Origin: Physcomitrium patens
Taxonomy: Eukaryota; Streptophyta; Bryopsida; Funariales; Funariaceae
DNA length: 64,000 nucleotides
Reading direction: 5' to 3'
Assembly (NCBI RefSeq): GCF_000002425.4
Contig: NC_037265.1
Span: forward strand, 4,218,323-4,282,322
In this document: in pieces, positions 1-11,239 of the stretch
Layout: every line of letters begins with the position of its first letter
Position numbering within the stretch: position 1 is the stretch's first letter
Made by a program: the position numbers and the translations under genes
Notes under the pieces: model-generated
Told to the model about the DNA's origin: nothing
The model's input: the letters and a program-made list of their open reading frames with translations, nothing else
Databases searched by the model: none

Positions 1-1912
1 ATTTCTCATCAATATATTCCTTGAGTGAAGTCAATTTATTTTAAAAAAAGTTGTGGATTGATCCAAATGGCAGTTGAGCTCCTTCTTAAAGATCAATTAA
101 GCAAGCATAAGATCAATGATTTGAAAGAATAACTATATTATTTTCTAAAAAATGTCTTAATAATCCTTATATTAATTTAGAATATTGTTGAAGTCTTTAT
201 ACTAACAAATAAATTTGACATAAATAAGAAATTTCTTCTTTTGTAGCATGCATAAAAGTTCTTATATATTCAAATAAGGATTTGATTATATTAGATTTTT
301 GACTTTCTACTTGCTTATTTTTTTTATGATTGTATTATAGAAAAAATCAAAATTATAAGAAATCTAAACTTTTCAAGGATTATATTATTTTAGCCAAGCT
401 AAGCCTAAAATTATTAAATGAAAAGGTAATCTAATAATATTAAATATCATTAACTTATCATGAGAATTTTTTGCTACTTCTTCAAGGATAATTTTAAATA
501 AAACATCTTTAGAAGAAGAAGAAGAAGAAGAAGAAGAAAAAAAAAAAAAAAAAAACACAACAACAACAACAACAACAATAATAACCATCTATGATATCTA
601 TGTGCATGGATTTATTTTTTTCATCTAAAAAAAAGCTGAGGTTCTTAATATAGTAATATAAAGACTTTTTTATTTTTAAGTCCTAATATACATACATTAT
701 AAAATAAGGTGAATAATTCGAAAAGAAAATAAGCTCTTTATGAAGTATTGCATTAGATTTTAATTATGAGATTTTTATTATAGCCAAAAAAAATATTTTT
801 TGACATATTATTTTTATTAAAAGTAACTTTTTTTATTTTGTAGATATATTGCTTCTTTGAAAAATATTGAAGAATGTGCTTATATTCTTCACAATATAAA
901 TACAATCATATTGGATAACAATAGATTTTTTCTTGCTTGATGAGAAATTTAAAATATCTTGCTTTAATTTTCATAGGTTCCAATCTTAATGAATAAATTT
1001 CTAAAAAATTAGGAATTAATGCTATGATTTGATACATACTTCTTCCACCAAATCTTCTTAGAACCTTTCAAAAAGTCAATTATTGTATGTAATGGTTTAA
1101 TCGAAATAATATTTTAATAAATTTTCTTTTGATATTATTAATAATAAATCTTTGCTATTATCACTTAGACTATATTAATTTTTTTTTAATAAGGACTTTA
1201 TTGTTCCAATCTACATTAAAAGCAAGGCTTTGAAATTTGTCAACATAGATGGTAGTTGATTGTGATTTATATTATAAAGATAGAAATTTTATTTTTACTA
1301 CTATTTATTGATTAATTTTTTAAATGTGGTTGTAAATACTTCTAAGAATGAATTTAGATCATATAGGAATTATGGGTTATTTTCCATCAAAGGTATAAAC
1401 TAAAAGAAAATACTTCCACATAGAAGAATATTTATTAATCTAAATTGAATAAGTTTGTTAAGATATTGGAAAAGATGAAATCTTAAATAGAACTTGAATT
1501 ATTATAAAAATTCTTAAAATTTTGATCTTATTACATCAAACTTTTTCAACATATTAATTTTTACTTCCTTTATACTTATAGTAGTAAGGCTTTTTAGATT
1601 TACTTGTAAAATTGATCTATTTGCTTTTCTCAATTGCTTAACTTCTTAGCCTATACATTGAAGCTCATTCTTGATTTCTTCTATAGACATAGAAATAATA
1701 CTTCTATGGTTGACATTAGTAATATATATATTTTTTTGCATTAAGAACATTGACAAGCTTATAAAAATTTACAATAGTTGCAAATGGATTTTTACTTCTA
1801 TTAAATATAACATCTATAATATTTTTTTATTCCAATTCTATAATAAAAAATGTTAATAAATCCATAAGTAAAAATAAAAGATAGTAGTTTGTAATCTCTA
1901 ATATCAAATTGT
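1..1912 (-). mobile_element. RE-L: decayed chromovirus relic (gag, protease, start of RT)
   Basis: Read on the minus strand, this stretch matches RE-K piece by piece. A gag start near 1680 is followed by a KFD..RSKF motif. The protease C-terminal motif VILGLAWLK-type lies at about 385-440, and the polymerase N-terminal EYIDE motif lies at the window edge. Stops and frameshifts interrupt every frame, so it is non-coding. A sequence resembling the initiator-methionine primer site (TTGATATTAGAG on the minus strand, 1896-1908) marks the 5' end of the internal region. The element is cut off by position 1. Family assignment rests on side-by-side reading with RE-K. Confidence 0.7.
511..583. repeat. 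Compound microsatellite (AGA)n-(A)n-(CAA)n
   Basis: About nine AGA triplets run into a poly-A stretch and then CAA triplets. It sits inside the protease part of the RE-L relic and creates a spurious low-complexity ORF on the minus strand. Confidence 0.9.
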
Positions 1913-2263
1913 AATTTATATAAAAAAATTAATTTTAAAAAAATAAAAAAATATTAGTTTAAAAATATAATATTTGCAACTTTTAAATACAATAATAAGA
2001 AGTGAGGTAATCTATTTTTCTTCTTAAAAAAAATAATATTCTTGTCAAAATATCAAAGACATTAATTATGACAAAATTTTAAAGAATCTCCTATACAACC
2101 TCAGTTCAAATTGCTACCTTATTTAATAATCCTAACTTCTCAATGGGCACAAACTTTCTAAGCAATAGCCATATTTCAGACGAAATCATCCCAATTTCAC
2201 TTCATTATTTACTGCCTATTATTCCCTTATACCAACTTATCTTGTTGCCTTCATTAATTCTAT
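1913..2263. other. AT-rich intergenic or decayed LTR
   Basis: No ORF or motif is recognisable. Its position just outside the RE-L primer site suggests a remnant of the RE-L 5' LTR, but only one side is visible. Confidence 0.3.
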
Positions 2264-3722
2264 TGTCATGATATAACATGACTAATAGGTGAAAGAGTGT
2301 AGAAATTATTATAATATAGGAGATCTTAGTTCAAATTATTAAAGCAAATTATCTTAGAAATATAGTTAATAGTCAAAAGGGTAGTAAAACTAAAAAGTAT
2401 TAATATTGCCTTTTACAAAATAGCCTTCTATCTACTTTGTTGGACCATAAATAAGGCAAAATAAAGTAGATTAGAAAAATAAAGAATATGAGCATTTATA
2501 AGAAGAAATTAGGAGTTGATTTTAACAAAAATTAACTCAAAAAGACAAAATTTGGTATCCAAGGAGGGTTGGTTATCAACCTAGGTCAAAATCAGACCTT
2601 GAGGCACAAAACCGAGCACCTACGGCAACTTTAGGATTCTTTGGTAGATTAGAGAGTAGGATTTGATAGAAAACTAGATAGGATTTCAATAAGCATTTTT
2701 TTTGTATGATTTGGATTTGTAATGACTTTGTAAGGACTTTACAAAGTCAAGTTTGTTTTGGATGACTTGGATTTTTGTGAAATAAAATAGGATTGACATT
2801 TTGGACAATTTTGAGAGTTATGTAATAGATCTAAAAGTAAAATTTTGTAGATTAATGGTTATAGTTGTGCTAAATATGTGTTATGAATTTTAGCTCGATC
2901 TAATAATTGAATTGAGGATTATTGAGGTTTAAGTAGGTCAAGGTCTCAAAAAGTAGAATTTTAGGTCTAGTGAGGGTTTTAAGATTTCTTACAATCTACT
3001 TATTGGATTGGAGTGAAATTTGTGTGTGAAGATATTAGACTTGTTTTTCTATGTATTTGAAAATTTTTAGATCAATCAAATGGTGAAAAAGAGAGATATT
3101 GGCTCTAAGAGATTGACATCAAGGTTAGAGAAGGAAGGTAGCAAATACTTGAGCACGTTTTTGAGGCTATCGTCTATTTGGTAGTTTCGATAATTTTTAA
3201 ATTTTTTATATTTTTTTTTAACTTAATTTTTAAGAAGTATGTAAATTTTGAGTTAAGATTGACGGTTCATTCATTAGTGATTGAGGTTTGAATCTGTTGT
3301 AGGAATTACTAGGATTTGATCTAGGATTAGGATTTGGTTTAGGATTTAGAATTTGGTTAAGATTTGATTTAGGATTTAGAATTTGATTAGGGTTTGATTC
3401 AAGATTTAGGATTTGGTTAGGATTTGATTAGGGTTTGATTTAGGATTTAGGATTTAATTAGGATTAAATTAAGATTTAATTAAGATATATTTGAGATATA
3501 TTTGTGATCATTCAAATATTTCTTTAAGATTTCTTATTGTTTCTTTGTAATTTCTTTGAGGTTTCTTTGAATTTTATTAAAGCTTATTTAATATTATCAT
3601 GGTCTAATTAAAGTTTAATCAGTATTTTATTAGAGTTAGGATTTTGTTGTTGCAATTTCCATTCTATCTTCCAGAGCTAGGTGCCCAGAGCATTCTCAAG
3701 CAAGACTTCACATATTACGACA
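2264..3722 (+). repeat. RE-G: solo LTR of the RE-E family
   Basis: It begins TGTCATGATATAACATGAC and ends CACATATTACGACA, closely matching the ends of RE-E (33039-34811) and sharing its middle, including a degenerate telomere-like array. No internal region follows, so it is a solo LTR. The flanks CTAT and TTGC agree only if transitions are allowed, so the target duplication is weak. Confidence 0.75.
3300..3490 (+). repeat. Degenerate telomere-like repeats inside RE-G
   Basis: Irregular runs of TTTAGGA, TTTGGTTAGG and GATTTAGG units recur about a dozen times. They resemble the plant telomere unit TTTAGGG but are imperfect. The same array, longer, is found at 34076-34500 in the related LTR RE-E, so it is part of the LTR rather than chromosome-end DNA. 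Confidence 0.75.
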
Positions 3723-4289
3723 TTGCAACATTCAAATTTTGGTACTCTTGACCTTGTCTACTCAATATGATTGATATAACCTATCCAATTTGGAACCATC
3801 TAGATCAAAACCTATGTAGTTTAAACGATTCCGACAAAATAGATTGTCAATCTATAGTTTTATTTTTATTTTTATTTTTTTAAATCCTCAATATACTATT
3901 ATAGTATATTATTATAAATCCTTTTAAAAAGCTATTCTATTCTATTTTTGTATATAAATAGTATGTCTAATTTTTTTACTATTTTTAATATATTTTTTTA
4001 ATTTTAAAGGTTCAATTAATATATTTTTTTACCATTAATTCCTTTCTTCATCACTTTATTAACATGACACCATTGTCCTTACTTAATTTAATTTTAAACC
4101 ATAATCATTTCATATACTATTATAATTATTTTCTATTCTTAATACCTAAATGAGCCTTTTCTTTGATAATTTAACTTACTTAATTATATTCAATTTTTTT
4201 TCTTCTTAAGTCCAATGATTTATTTTAATATTCTTTTTTTTAACTAAATTATGAGTCAAAAAATTTGGCTCACATCAATCACCATCTTA
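3723..4289. other. AT-rich spacer, nothing recognised
   Basis: Poly-T-rich sequence without ORFs or motifs, lying between solo LTR RE-G and the integrase relic RE-M. Confidence 0.5.
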
Positions 4290-5190
4290 AATTGCTTTAG
4301 GTAATATTTAATATTTTTTTAATCAAATCTTTTTATTTTTATTTTTTTCTTGCTTCTTTTAGCTTTTCTATTGCTGCTTCAATATCATTAGGTCTTTGTT
4401 CTAATTATTGAATCTGTAATGCTAAGAGTTCTTTTCTATTAAGATCATCCTTGTAAGATAATACACTCCATGTAGACACTACCTCTTTTATTAGTATTAT
4501 TGGTTTTTATCCATACATTAATTTAGAAGGCATATAACCTATTACTAAACTATGAATTTTATCATCTGTCTATAACACAAATGCTAGTAGTTTAGGCCAT
4601 TCATATACTTTGTTATTGTGTGCCTTTATTAATGCCTTTATAATAAGTAAATATCCATGCTCATTCTTATCATTATCTTTTGGATTATACATTGTTATTA
4701 AAGAAAGTTTAATTCCTATTCTATTAAAGAATTTTCATACTTCTCTTGCATTCAATTCATTCCTATCAATTATAGTTTTTTAATATAACCATAGCAACAA
4801 ATAATATATTTTAATAAAAATTAGCATATACCTTTAATATCCTTTGTTTTTAATGCTCTTTTTAAATGATATTTGATAAATCTTTTCATGCAAGTACCAA
4901 ACACTTTATTTATCTAAGTTCCATAGGTATTACTACAAAATCCACTATCCACTTATAATATAGTGGTAAAAGATAAGTTTAATGTAATCTATTTCAATGT
5001 CAAATATTAGAATAAAGTTGATAAATTTCACATCATCCTATAAAATCTGCTATATCTTTGTACATGTCCTTATACCAATATTTATCTTTCAACTTAGTAA
5101 ATGTTGCCCAAATTTCTCAATGCCTTGTCTATAAACTTTCATGAAATTCCTTAATAATCTTTTGTTGAGCTTTTAAATGACATATAACCT
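4290..5190 (-). pseudogene. RE-M: ancient integrase relic of the RE-A family
   Basis: On the minus strand this is recognisably the same sequence as RE-A 8100-8960, from just after the integrase zinc finger through the catalytic core to the post-integrase linker. Identity is reduced by AT-biased substitutions and many stops. Right after the ELLA-xI motif it carries CAA (4408-4410), where RE-A and RE-B both have a TGA stop, so it records the codon before that stop arose. It is cut on the right by the RE-H LTR. Confidence 0.7.
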
Positions 5191-5194
5191 ATAA

Positions 5195-5660
5195 TGGGGT
5201 ATGGATAAGATATTTGTATTGTTGATGCATAAAGATAGGTAGTTGGATTCATATTTGAGAAGTTTTAAGAAGTTTCTAGAATTAGAGCTAGGTTGGTGGT
5301 ATATATAGGATCTTCCATGGAACATTGTAAAAGGGACTTAGGATAGTTATTTACGTAGAGCCTACTATTAAAAATATTCTAAAAAGTTCTAAGATGGTTT
5401 GACAAAGTATAAATATGACTGACTAGGGCCATTTGGTTATCCGATCAAATATGGCTTCAGTTCTTCTTTCTTAGTAAAGTTTGGTTTTGTATTTTTTTGT
5501 TCAATTCTATTGTATTCTCTTTTATTTTGTTATGCCTTTTATATTCTATTTTGTTTAGATCTATTTAGTTTTTTTCTAATCTATATTATCCTATGTTGTG
5601 ATAGAATTTATATTGCTACAAATTAAAAGAATCTTAGATCTTAGAAATAGTCCAGTCTCA
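5195..5660 (+). repeat. RE-H 5' LTR (start approximate)
   Basis: It ends in CA at 5660, four bases before a decayed methionine-initiator primer site. It contains a TATA-like box at 5408-5415. The 5' boundary is inferred from where the RE-M integrase similarity stops. Confidence 0.5.
5408..5415 (+). promoter_or_regulatory. TATA-like box TATAAATA in RE-H LTR
   Basis: A perfect TATAAATA about 250 bp before the LTR end, in the position expected of a retrotransposon U3 promoter. Confidence 0.4.
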
Positions 5661-5663
5661 TTT

Positions 5664-5678
5664 CATTGATATTAGAGT
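5664..5678 (+). other. RE-H primer binding site (initiator Met tRNA type, decayed)
   Basis: ATTGATATTAGAGT differs from the common gypsy site TTGGTATCAGAGC by transitions only and lies just inside the LTR end. Confidence 0.55.
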
Positions 5679-5769
5679 AAGTGTTAGTTTATTTTTTTGG
5701 TAGTATGTTGATAGCTATTGTCTAATTAGAGATGAATTATTGTGGCTATACTAAGTATCATTTTGGAGC

Positions 5770-6477
5770 TATTATGAGCTACTTTTAAGAAATCAGCTAG
5801 AAAAGAAGAAGGTATTACAATAGCAAAGGTTTGTAAGGAAATTGTAACATGGAAGCTATAGCAAAGCAATCCTAAATGGAGACTCAAATATAACACCTCT
5901 TAGGCTAGATAGCTATTCTGCAAGGACAAATAGAAGCATCTAAGATAAGGAAATCAACATTTATTAGGTTGAAATTAAGTAAGTCGGATACATACTCTTC
6001 AATGTAAGGAGATATATGCCAATGGCTCTTCAGCATACAACAATACCTTCAACTATCTCGAATAAATAACACTAAAGAATTTATATATACTACCAATTAT
6101 TTAAAAGTTATGGCAACTATTTGGTAGTGACATTGAGTTCAAAGCTATAGAGCTCAAGGTAGATTTTGTGATTAAGAGGAGTTTGAGACCAAGTTTAAGA
6201 GTCAATTTTGGCCCATTAATGTAAAAAAGATAGTATGCAATTAATTGACTAACCTTATATAATCTATATAAGTAAAAGATTATATCTTCCAATTCAAGTT
6301 CTTATGTCTTCAAATTGGTAATGTTTCAAAAATAGAGATGATGGATTGGTTTATATAAAGATTTAAATATATGATCCAATGAGAGGTGGAATTAAAGATC
6401 TACAAATATTTGAGGAAGCTATTAGGATTGCAAAGTAGGCTGATATTATAGATTTCAAAAACTATGGAACATGACGT
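5770..6477 (+). pseudogene. RE-H gag relic
   Basis: Broken plus-strand frames end in the capsid-like motif FEEAIRIAK at about 6410-6445, typical of gypsy gag proteins. Stops occur throughout. RE-A interrupts it at 6477 with the 4-bp duplication ACGT (6474-6477 and 25193-25196). Confidence 0.5.
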
Positions 6478-7696
6478 TGTCGTATTACGTGCTTTCCTGC
6501 TCGAGAACGCGCCAGGCGTTTGGCTATAGAAGGTAGTATGGAGATTCGCTAATATTCAAGCAGTCTATCGGTTTTTGACTGTTGGAATATAAACAACTAT
6601 AAGAATATACCATAAATCTATACGGATGTCCTTCCATTGCTCACCGAAGTCCTTTTTGCCCCAGCCGATAGGTCTCTAGACGTTATAGAGAACCTCGAAC
6701 AATCCAATCTACTAATCTCCGATACCGCTTTATACTCACGACCTTGTATCCATTGACTGTCTTGTTAGATTAACCCAATAAATTTCATTCACTCCGCATA
6801 TTCAATCCAATAGACACCCTTATAATTCTTCATCACAGACGTAACTTTGATTTCATAAAATAGTCAAGAGTAATCAACCCACTTCATTAAAAATCCTGAT
6901 TCACCATTACAACACTTCGACTATTTAGCAACGATTGCCTCAGTCTTCCCAAAGCCCTATGAAGAAAAAAAACCCCAATTCTCTGTTTTTTTTATCCGCC
7001 CAGAAGCATGAAGCTAGCTCTCCCTGATCCCTTTTAAAAAAAACTTCTATCTCTCCCCTCATTTCTTAACCTATCCTCCCCTTTAACCCTAAATATTCCC
7101 CCTTTCAAATCCTAGCCTCTGAATTTCCTCAATCTTCTGTCTTGGATCCAGAATTGGCTCCCGTCATCAGAGCTTTCTCCTCCATTTTTATCTTTAAGAG
7201 ATCCTTTTATCGAAAAGACGTTCTCGGAATTGCACAAAGGACGAAACAACCTGAAACAGAATCGGAACCCCCGTAATCGGGACCACATTGAGTTGCACGA
7301 CCAATTCAGGTCTCATATTGGCTAAGAGGCCCGTAGTAAGACCTCGATGTTTCCGTAATTAGACTGCATTGGGTTGCTCGACCAAGTCAGGTCTCATATT
7401 GGGTAAGAGGCCCGTAATAGAACTTGGATTGGATGTCTTGAAATTGGATCCAATTGGCTCTTCCAACCAGGCTCACCCGTCATTGAATTGGTCCTTTCCC
7501 TTACTGCTGACTCCCGTTATTGGAATCGAACGGAGCATTTCAGTATGCCCCGGCTGATTGTAATGGGATGACTGACCCTAGCTTCTCAGTATTTGCACTG
7601 AAATTGGTCGTTGCTCCCAATATTCGAGGTAACTGAACATTAATAAAAGTCTCCTTTCTTTATATTTTCATGGTATACTCGTGTTACAACATGACA
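6478..7696 (-). repeat. RE-A 3' LTR (1219 bp)
   Basis: In element orientation it starts TGTCATGTTGTAACACGAG and ends GCACGTAATACGACA. It includes two roughly 90-bp subrepeats (about 7290-7430, around the shared CAGGTCTCATATTGG) and lacks the duplication of about 37 bp that marks RE-B LTRs. Small ORFs within it are fossils of a captured gag segment rather than genes. Confidence 0.9.
6728..6734 (-). promoter_or_regulatory. TATA-like box in RE-A 3' LTR
   Basis: TATAAAG on the minus strand, about 960 bp into the LTR. It is conserved in the RE-B and RE-D LTRs. Confidence 0.45.
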
Positions 7697-7708
7697 TCCA
7701 CCCCCTCT
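7697..7708 (-). other. RE-A polypurine tract
   Basis: On the minus strand AGAGGGGGTGGA abuts the 3' LTR start, the expected plus-strand primer position. Confidence 0.7.
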
Positions 7709-7739
7709 GAACCTGTGCATCTTCCGGTATGTACCAATT

Positions 7740-8199
7740 TACCCAATTGTTGTTTGATTTAGAATATATTCTCTACGTCTTTGTCCAGTTCGTCTTCGTC
7801 ACCTTCATTATCCAAATCACTTTCAATCTCTTGCTGCGGAATTTCTATACCTTCATTAAGGTCTTCCATATTCATCTCTGTGTGTCTTCGTTTAAATATT
7901 TTTACTCACTTCTCTACAATTGGTATTTTTAATTTTGTACCATCTAACTCCCGTAATGAGTAAGTCGCATTATCATGAACAGTTGTTACTACATATGGTC
8001 CAAACTAATGTTTTGAAAATTTCCGCAAAGTACTATGTTGATTATCCAGACTATTATCATAAACAAGTACCCAGTCACCTTCCTTGATTGCTTTAGGTCT
8101 CAATCGATGTTGCTTATCGAATCGCGCCTTGTTTTATAACCTTGCTCTTTTTAACCTCTCCAATGCTATTTGCGCATCTTCCGATCTTTGCTCCAATTG
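7740..8199 (-). pseudogene. RE-A integrase C-terminal region with GPY/F module
   Basis: This continues the integrase frame past the TGA at 8200-8202. A FGPYVVT motif followed by ATYSLRELDG (about 7935-8020) is the GPY/F module found after the core of many Ty3 integrases. An acidic tail rich in D and E follows, ending close to the polypurine tract. At least two stops interrupt it, one replacing a tryptophan just before FGPY. No chromodomain follows, unlike RE-K. Confidence 0.65.
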
Positions 8200-9753
8200 T
8201 CAAATCCTAATAGCCAGAAGTTCTTCTCTTGTCAATCCATCTTTCCATGGTAGCATACTCCAAGTAAGTACCTTTTCTTCAATCGGCATAATTGATTTTC
8301 GACCTGTCATAAGTTCTACTGGCATATATCTTATCACTGAACTATGTGTTATTCGATTAGCCCATAATGCAAATGACAAAAGCCGTGGCCGCTCTTTAAC
8401 TTTCCCATTATAAGCTTTAACTAATGCTTTCATAATCGGTGGATGACCGCGTTCGCTTTTTGCATTCTCTTCCGGATTATAAGCAGTAGTCAGTGATAGT
8501 TTAATTCGACATCTTTCAAAGAACTTACGAGCTTCTTGTGCATTTAATTCTCTACAATCTGCAGTGATTTTTCCTACGTATCCATAGCGGCAAATGACAT
8601 CTTCAAGCAAAAACCTACAAATCCCCTTTGTAGATTTTGTCCTCAATACTCTTCCTTCTACTTGATTTGATAAATCTTCACGAGCTAAAACCAAATATCT
8701 CATCTGCCATAACCCAACTGGCATAATAACCAAATCAACAACCCATTTAAAATGAATAGCCAGAGGATACGTAGGATGAAGACCATCTCGATGTCGGATA
8801 TTAGAATATGATTGACAGATTTCACATGACTCTACAAATGAGAGCACATCTCGATACATATTTTTCCACCAATATCGTTCCTTGAGTTTAGCAAAAATAG
8901 CCCAGATTCCTCTATGCCTTGCCCACAAACTATTATGAAACTCCTTTAATAATTTTAGTTTTTCTTCCTTTTTGCCTATCACTTGTTGTGGCATCCCAAT
9001 TCCTTTCTTCGATCTCTTCCATAAGAATCCATCTCGAAGCAAAATTCCATATGCTTTTTTTCTTATTTGTTTGAATTTTTCTGTAGACCAATTCCCTTGC
9101 TTAGTCAAGGTATTCAAGTAATGACCAATATCCAATAATCCTCCTTCATAAGATTCTTCAAGAAATAGCTTATCTTCTCTGTTGAGATTTGATATTGAAT
9201 AGAATTTCAATCCGACGTCATCAATGTCTTCAACCATTTCGTCCTCCCTCTCGTATCTTGCTCGAGATAGCATGTCTGCTACTAAATTGTCCTTCCTAGT
9301 AACATGCTTAAATTCTAGATTTAGTGACTTAATATAAGCAATCCATCTCAACATTACAATATCTGGCGTTGAACAGTTAGTAATCATTCCAAGCAATGGC
9401 AAGCAATCTGTTTCAATTACTACTACTGCCCCAATGAAATAGTCCTTTTCAGCTTTCATAGCCGAAACGACTTCCCAAAGTTCTCTTTTGACTTGCGAAT
9501 ATGCACGCTGACGAATACTTAAAACTTTAGCTCCAAATCGAAGTGCAAATCTATTCCCACTTGAATCATCTTGATCCACAGTCCATCCAATGGCAATTGG
9601 ACTAGCGTCCATAGTAAGAATCACTGGTCTATTGCACTTATAATCAACCTTCCTCAATATTGGAGGTGACATCAATGATTTCTTCAATCTGTGCATTCCC
9701 TGAATATGCCTTTTTTTCCCATTTAAATCGGTAGCCCTTGCATAACAGTTCAT
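8200..9753 (-). pseudogene. RE-A RNase H and integrase
   Basis: A long open stretch (517 codons) that lacks its own natural start because it is the downstream part of pol. RNase H spans roughly residues 40-175, with catalytic candidates in TMDASPIAIGW, KRELW, ETDCLPLL and DNLVADMLSRA. The integrase zinc finger is HNSLWARH...CEICQ (about residues 265-320). The catalytic core has D in WVVDLVIMP, D in ITADCRELN and E in the SERGHPPI segment. It ends at a TGA shared with RE-B. The RT frame upstream is joined by a +1 shift in an A-run (about 9709-9716), where RE-B has one base fewer. Function in this copy is unlikely, though all catalytic residues are present. Confidence 0.85.
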
Positions 9754-10522
9754 ATAATGGATCCGCTATGTGAGCATAATGAGGGATCCAGATTCGATAA
9801 AATATACATACACCTAAAAACCTGCAAACCTCTGTTAAAGAATCACAATCCTCTTTCATCCTTCCAATTGCATCAACTTTAGTCGGATCTGGTTTTCTTC
9901 CACAAGATCCACATAAATGTCCAATAATCACAACCTCTCGTACTCCAAATACAGACTTCATACCCGATAATGTAAGATGAACTTCTCCAAGCCGAGTTAA
10001 AATCTTTTCACAATCTTGTATATGATCAACAACATATTTTCGACACCCCTTCTTATCTAAAGTTTCATCCTTGTCTCCTTCTCTACACCCTTTTATAGGA
10101 ACATCATCCAAAAAAGGCATAGTCTTTTCCGGAATAAAATCTCTCAATACCTTATTCATCCCATTCATCATATGCACAATTGAGTTGGTCGCGCCTTGAG
10201 GAAGAGTGCACATTCTAACCAATCCAAGTAGTGTCCTCATTGTTGTCATATCTCTACTTCCTTCGACAAGTTGAAATTGATCATAACCTGAATACAAGTC
10301 ACCCATTGAATAGATCGCCCTTCCAGCAAATGCCTCAGCAAATTCATCCACAATAGGTCTAATTCCTGCATTCCTCACAGTTACTGCATTCACTGATTGC
10401 ATATCTTGAATAAACCGTAGTGACCCATTCTTCTTAGGTACCGTAAACCATCGACTAGAATACGGTGTAAACGAGGGTTCCAATATTTTCATCTTTATCT
10501 TTTCTTTTAATAGTTCAACCAA
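9644..10522 (-). pseudogene. RE-A reverse transcriptase
   Basis: RT fingers and palm are recognisable: FTVPKKNGSLRFIQD near residue 25, YSMGDLYSGYDQFQL near 72, LPQGATNS near 108, and the active site FLDDVP near 137 (FLDD replaces the usual YLDD/YVDD). The thumb and connection include GHLCGSCGRKPDPTK and RFLGVCIFYRIWIPHYA. The frame is lost near 9710 by a homopolymer shift just before RNase H. The upstream frame is interrupted by a TGA at 10565-10567 where a tryptophan is expected. Confidence 0.9.
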
Positions 10523-10564
10523 TTTAGGTAAATGTACCCTTGGTACTGGAATCGGTCTTAGATT

Positions 10565-11158
10565 TCAAGGTACATGCGGTACAGTGAAGATAACCATAGG
10601 TGTTATAATATTTGGATCCACACACCCAATTTCATGAGATTCGAAAGCAAACGATCTACCTTGTTTAGCCAACATCTTTTTGAAGCAAGTAATTTCCTCC
10701 GGCAATAAAGAACCATCTGAACCAATCTTCAATTCTTCAAAAGTCTCTTTAGTAAACTGATGTCCAATACTCATTGGATCTCTTAAACTTGCTTCTTTTG
10801 ATGCTTCTCCCATTTGTTCTTTAGAATCTTCTGGTAATGGTCCGGCAACAAGCTTTACCTTCTTATCGGCCGTTTTATATCTCATCTCTAGAGTGACTTC
10901 TGGTGCTTGAAAAGATTCAAGTATGGTATAAACCTCTCTTGAATGAATCTCAACAATCTTATCATTATCTCCTAACCCAATAGATGTAATCAATTCCAAT
11001 GAATCTTCCAGTCCATTTTCTTCATAAACACCTAAAATCCTCTCATCATCTTGCAATGTATCTAACTTGCATAATTCTCCTTCAATATTATATAATCTTT
11101 TTCTTTCTTTTCTTTGAAAATCATTAACTTTCTTATACATAATATTTCCATTCTCCAA
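10565..11158 (-). pseudogene. RE-A pol linker between protease and RT
   Basis: An acidic segment of 197 codons that reads into the conserved N-terminus of RT (ITPMVIFTVPHVP) before a TGA. RE-B has the same TGA, while relic RE-N has TGG at this place. No catalytic domain is recognised; it corresponds to the spacer between protease and RT. Confidence 0.75.
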
Positions 11159-11239
11159 TATACCAATAAAACTTGCATCAAAGGCACCTTTATCTCGCGA
11201 GAGTACCTCCTCTTTTGTACCTCCATAATCTCGCTTTAC

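Noticed and set aside
385-588. Minus-strand ORF with poly-V, poly-F and poly-S
   Set aside because: Low-complexity translation of a microsatellite. Only its last 20 or so codons are meaningful, as the protease relic of RE-L.
3300-3490. True interstitial telomere
   Set aside because: The repeats are degenerate and recur at the same place in a second LTR copy, so they belong to the LTR.
8084-8413. Plus-strand ORF of 109 codons (and its counterpart at 22005-22367, minus)
   Set aside because: Antisense shadow of the RE-A and RE-B integrase. It is conserved only because the coding strand is.
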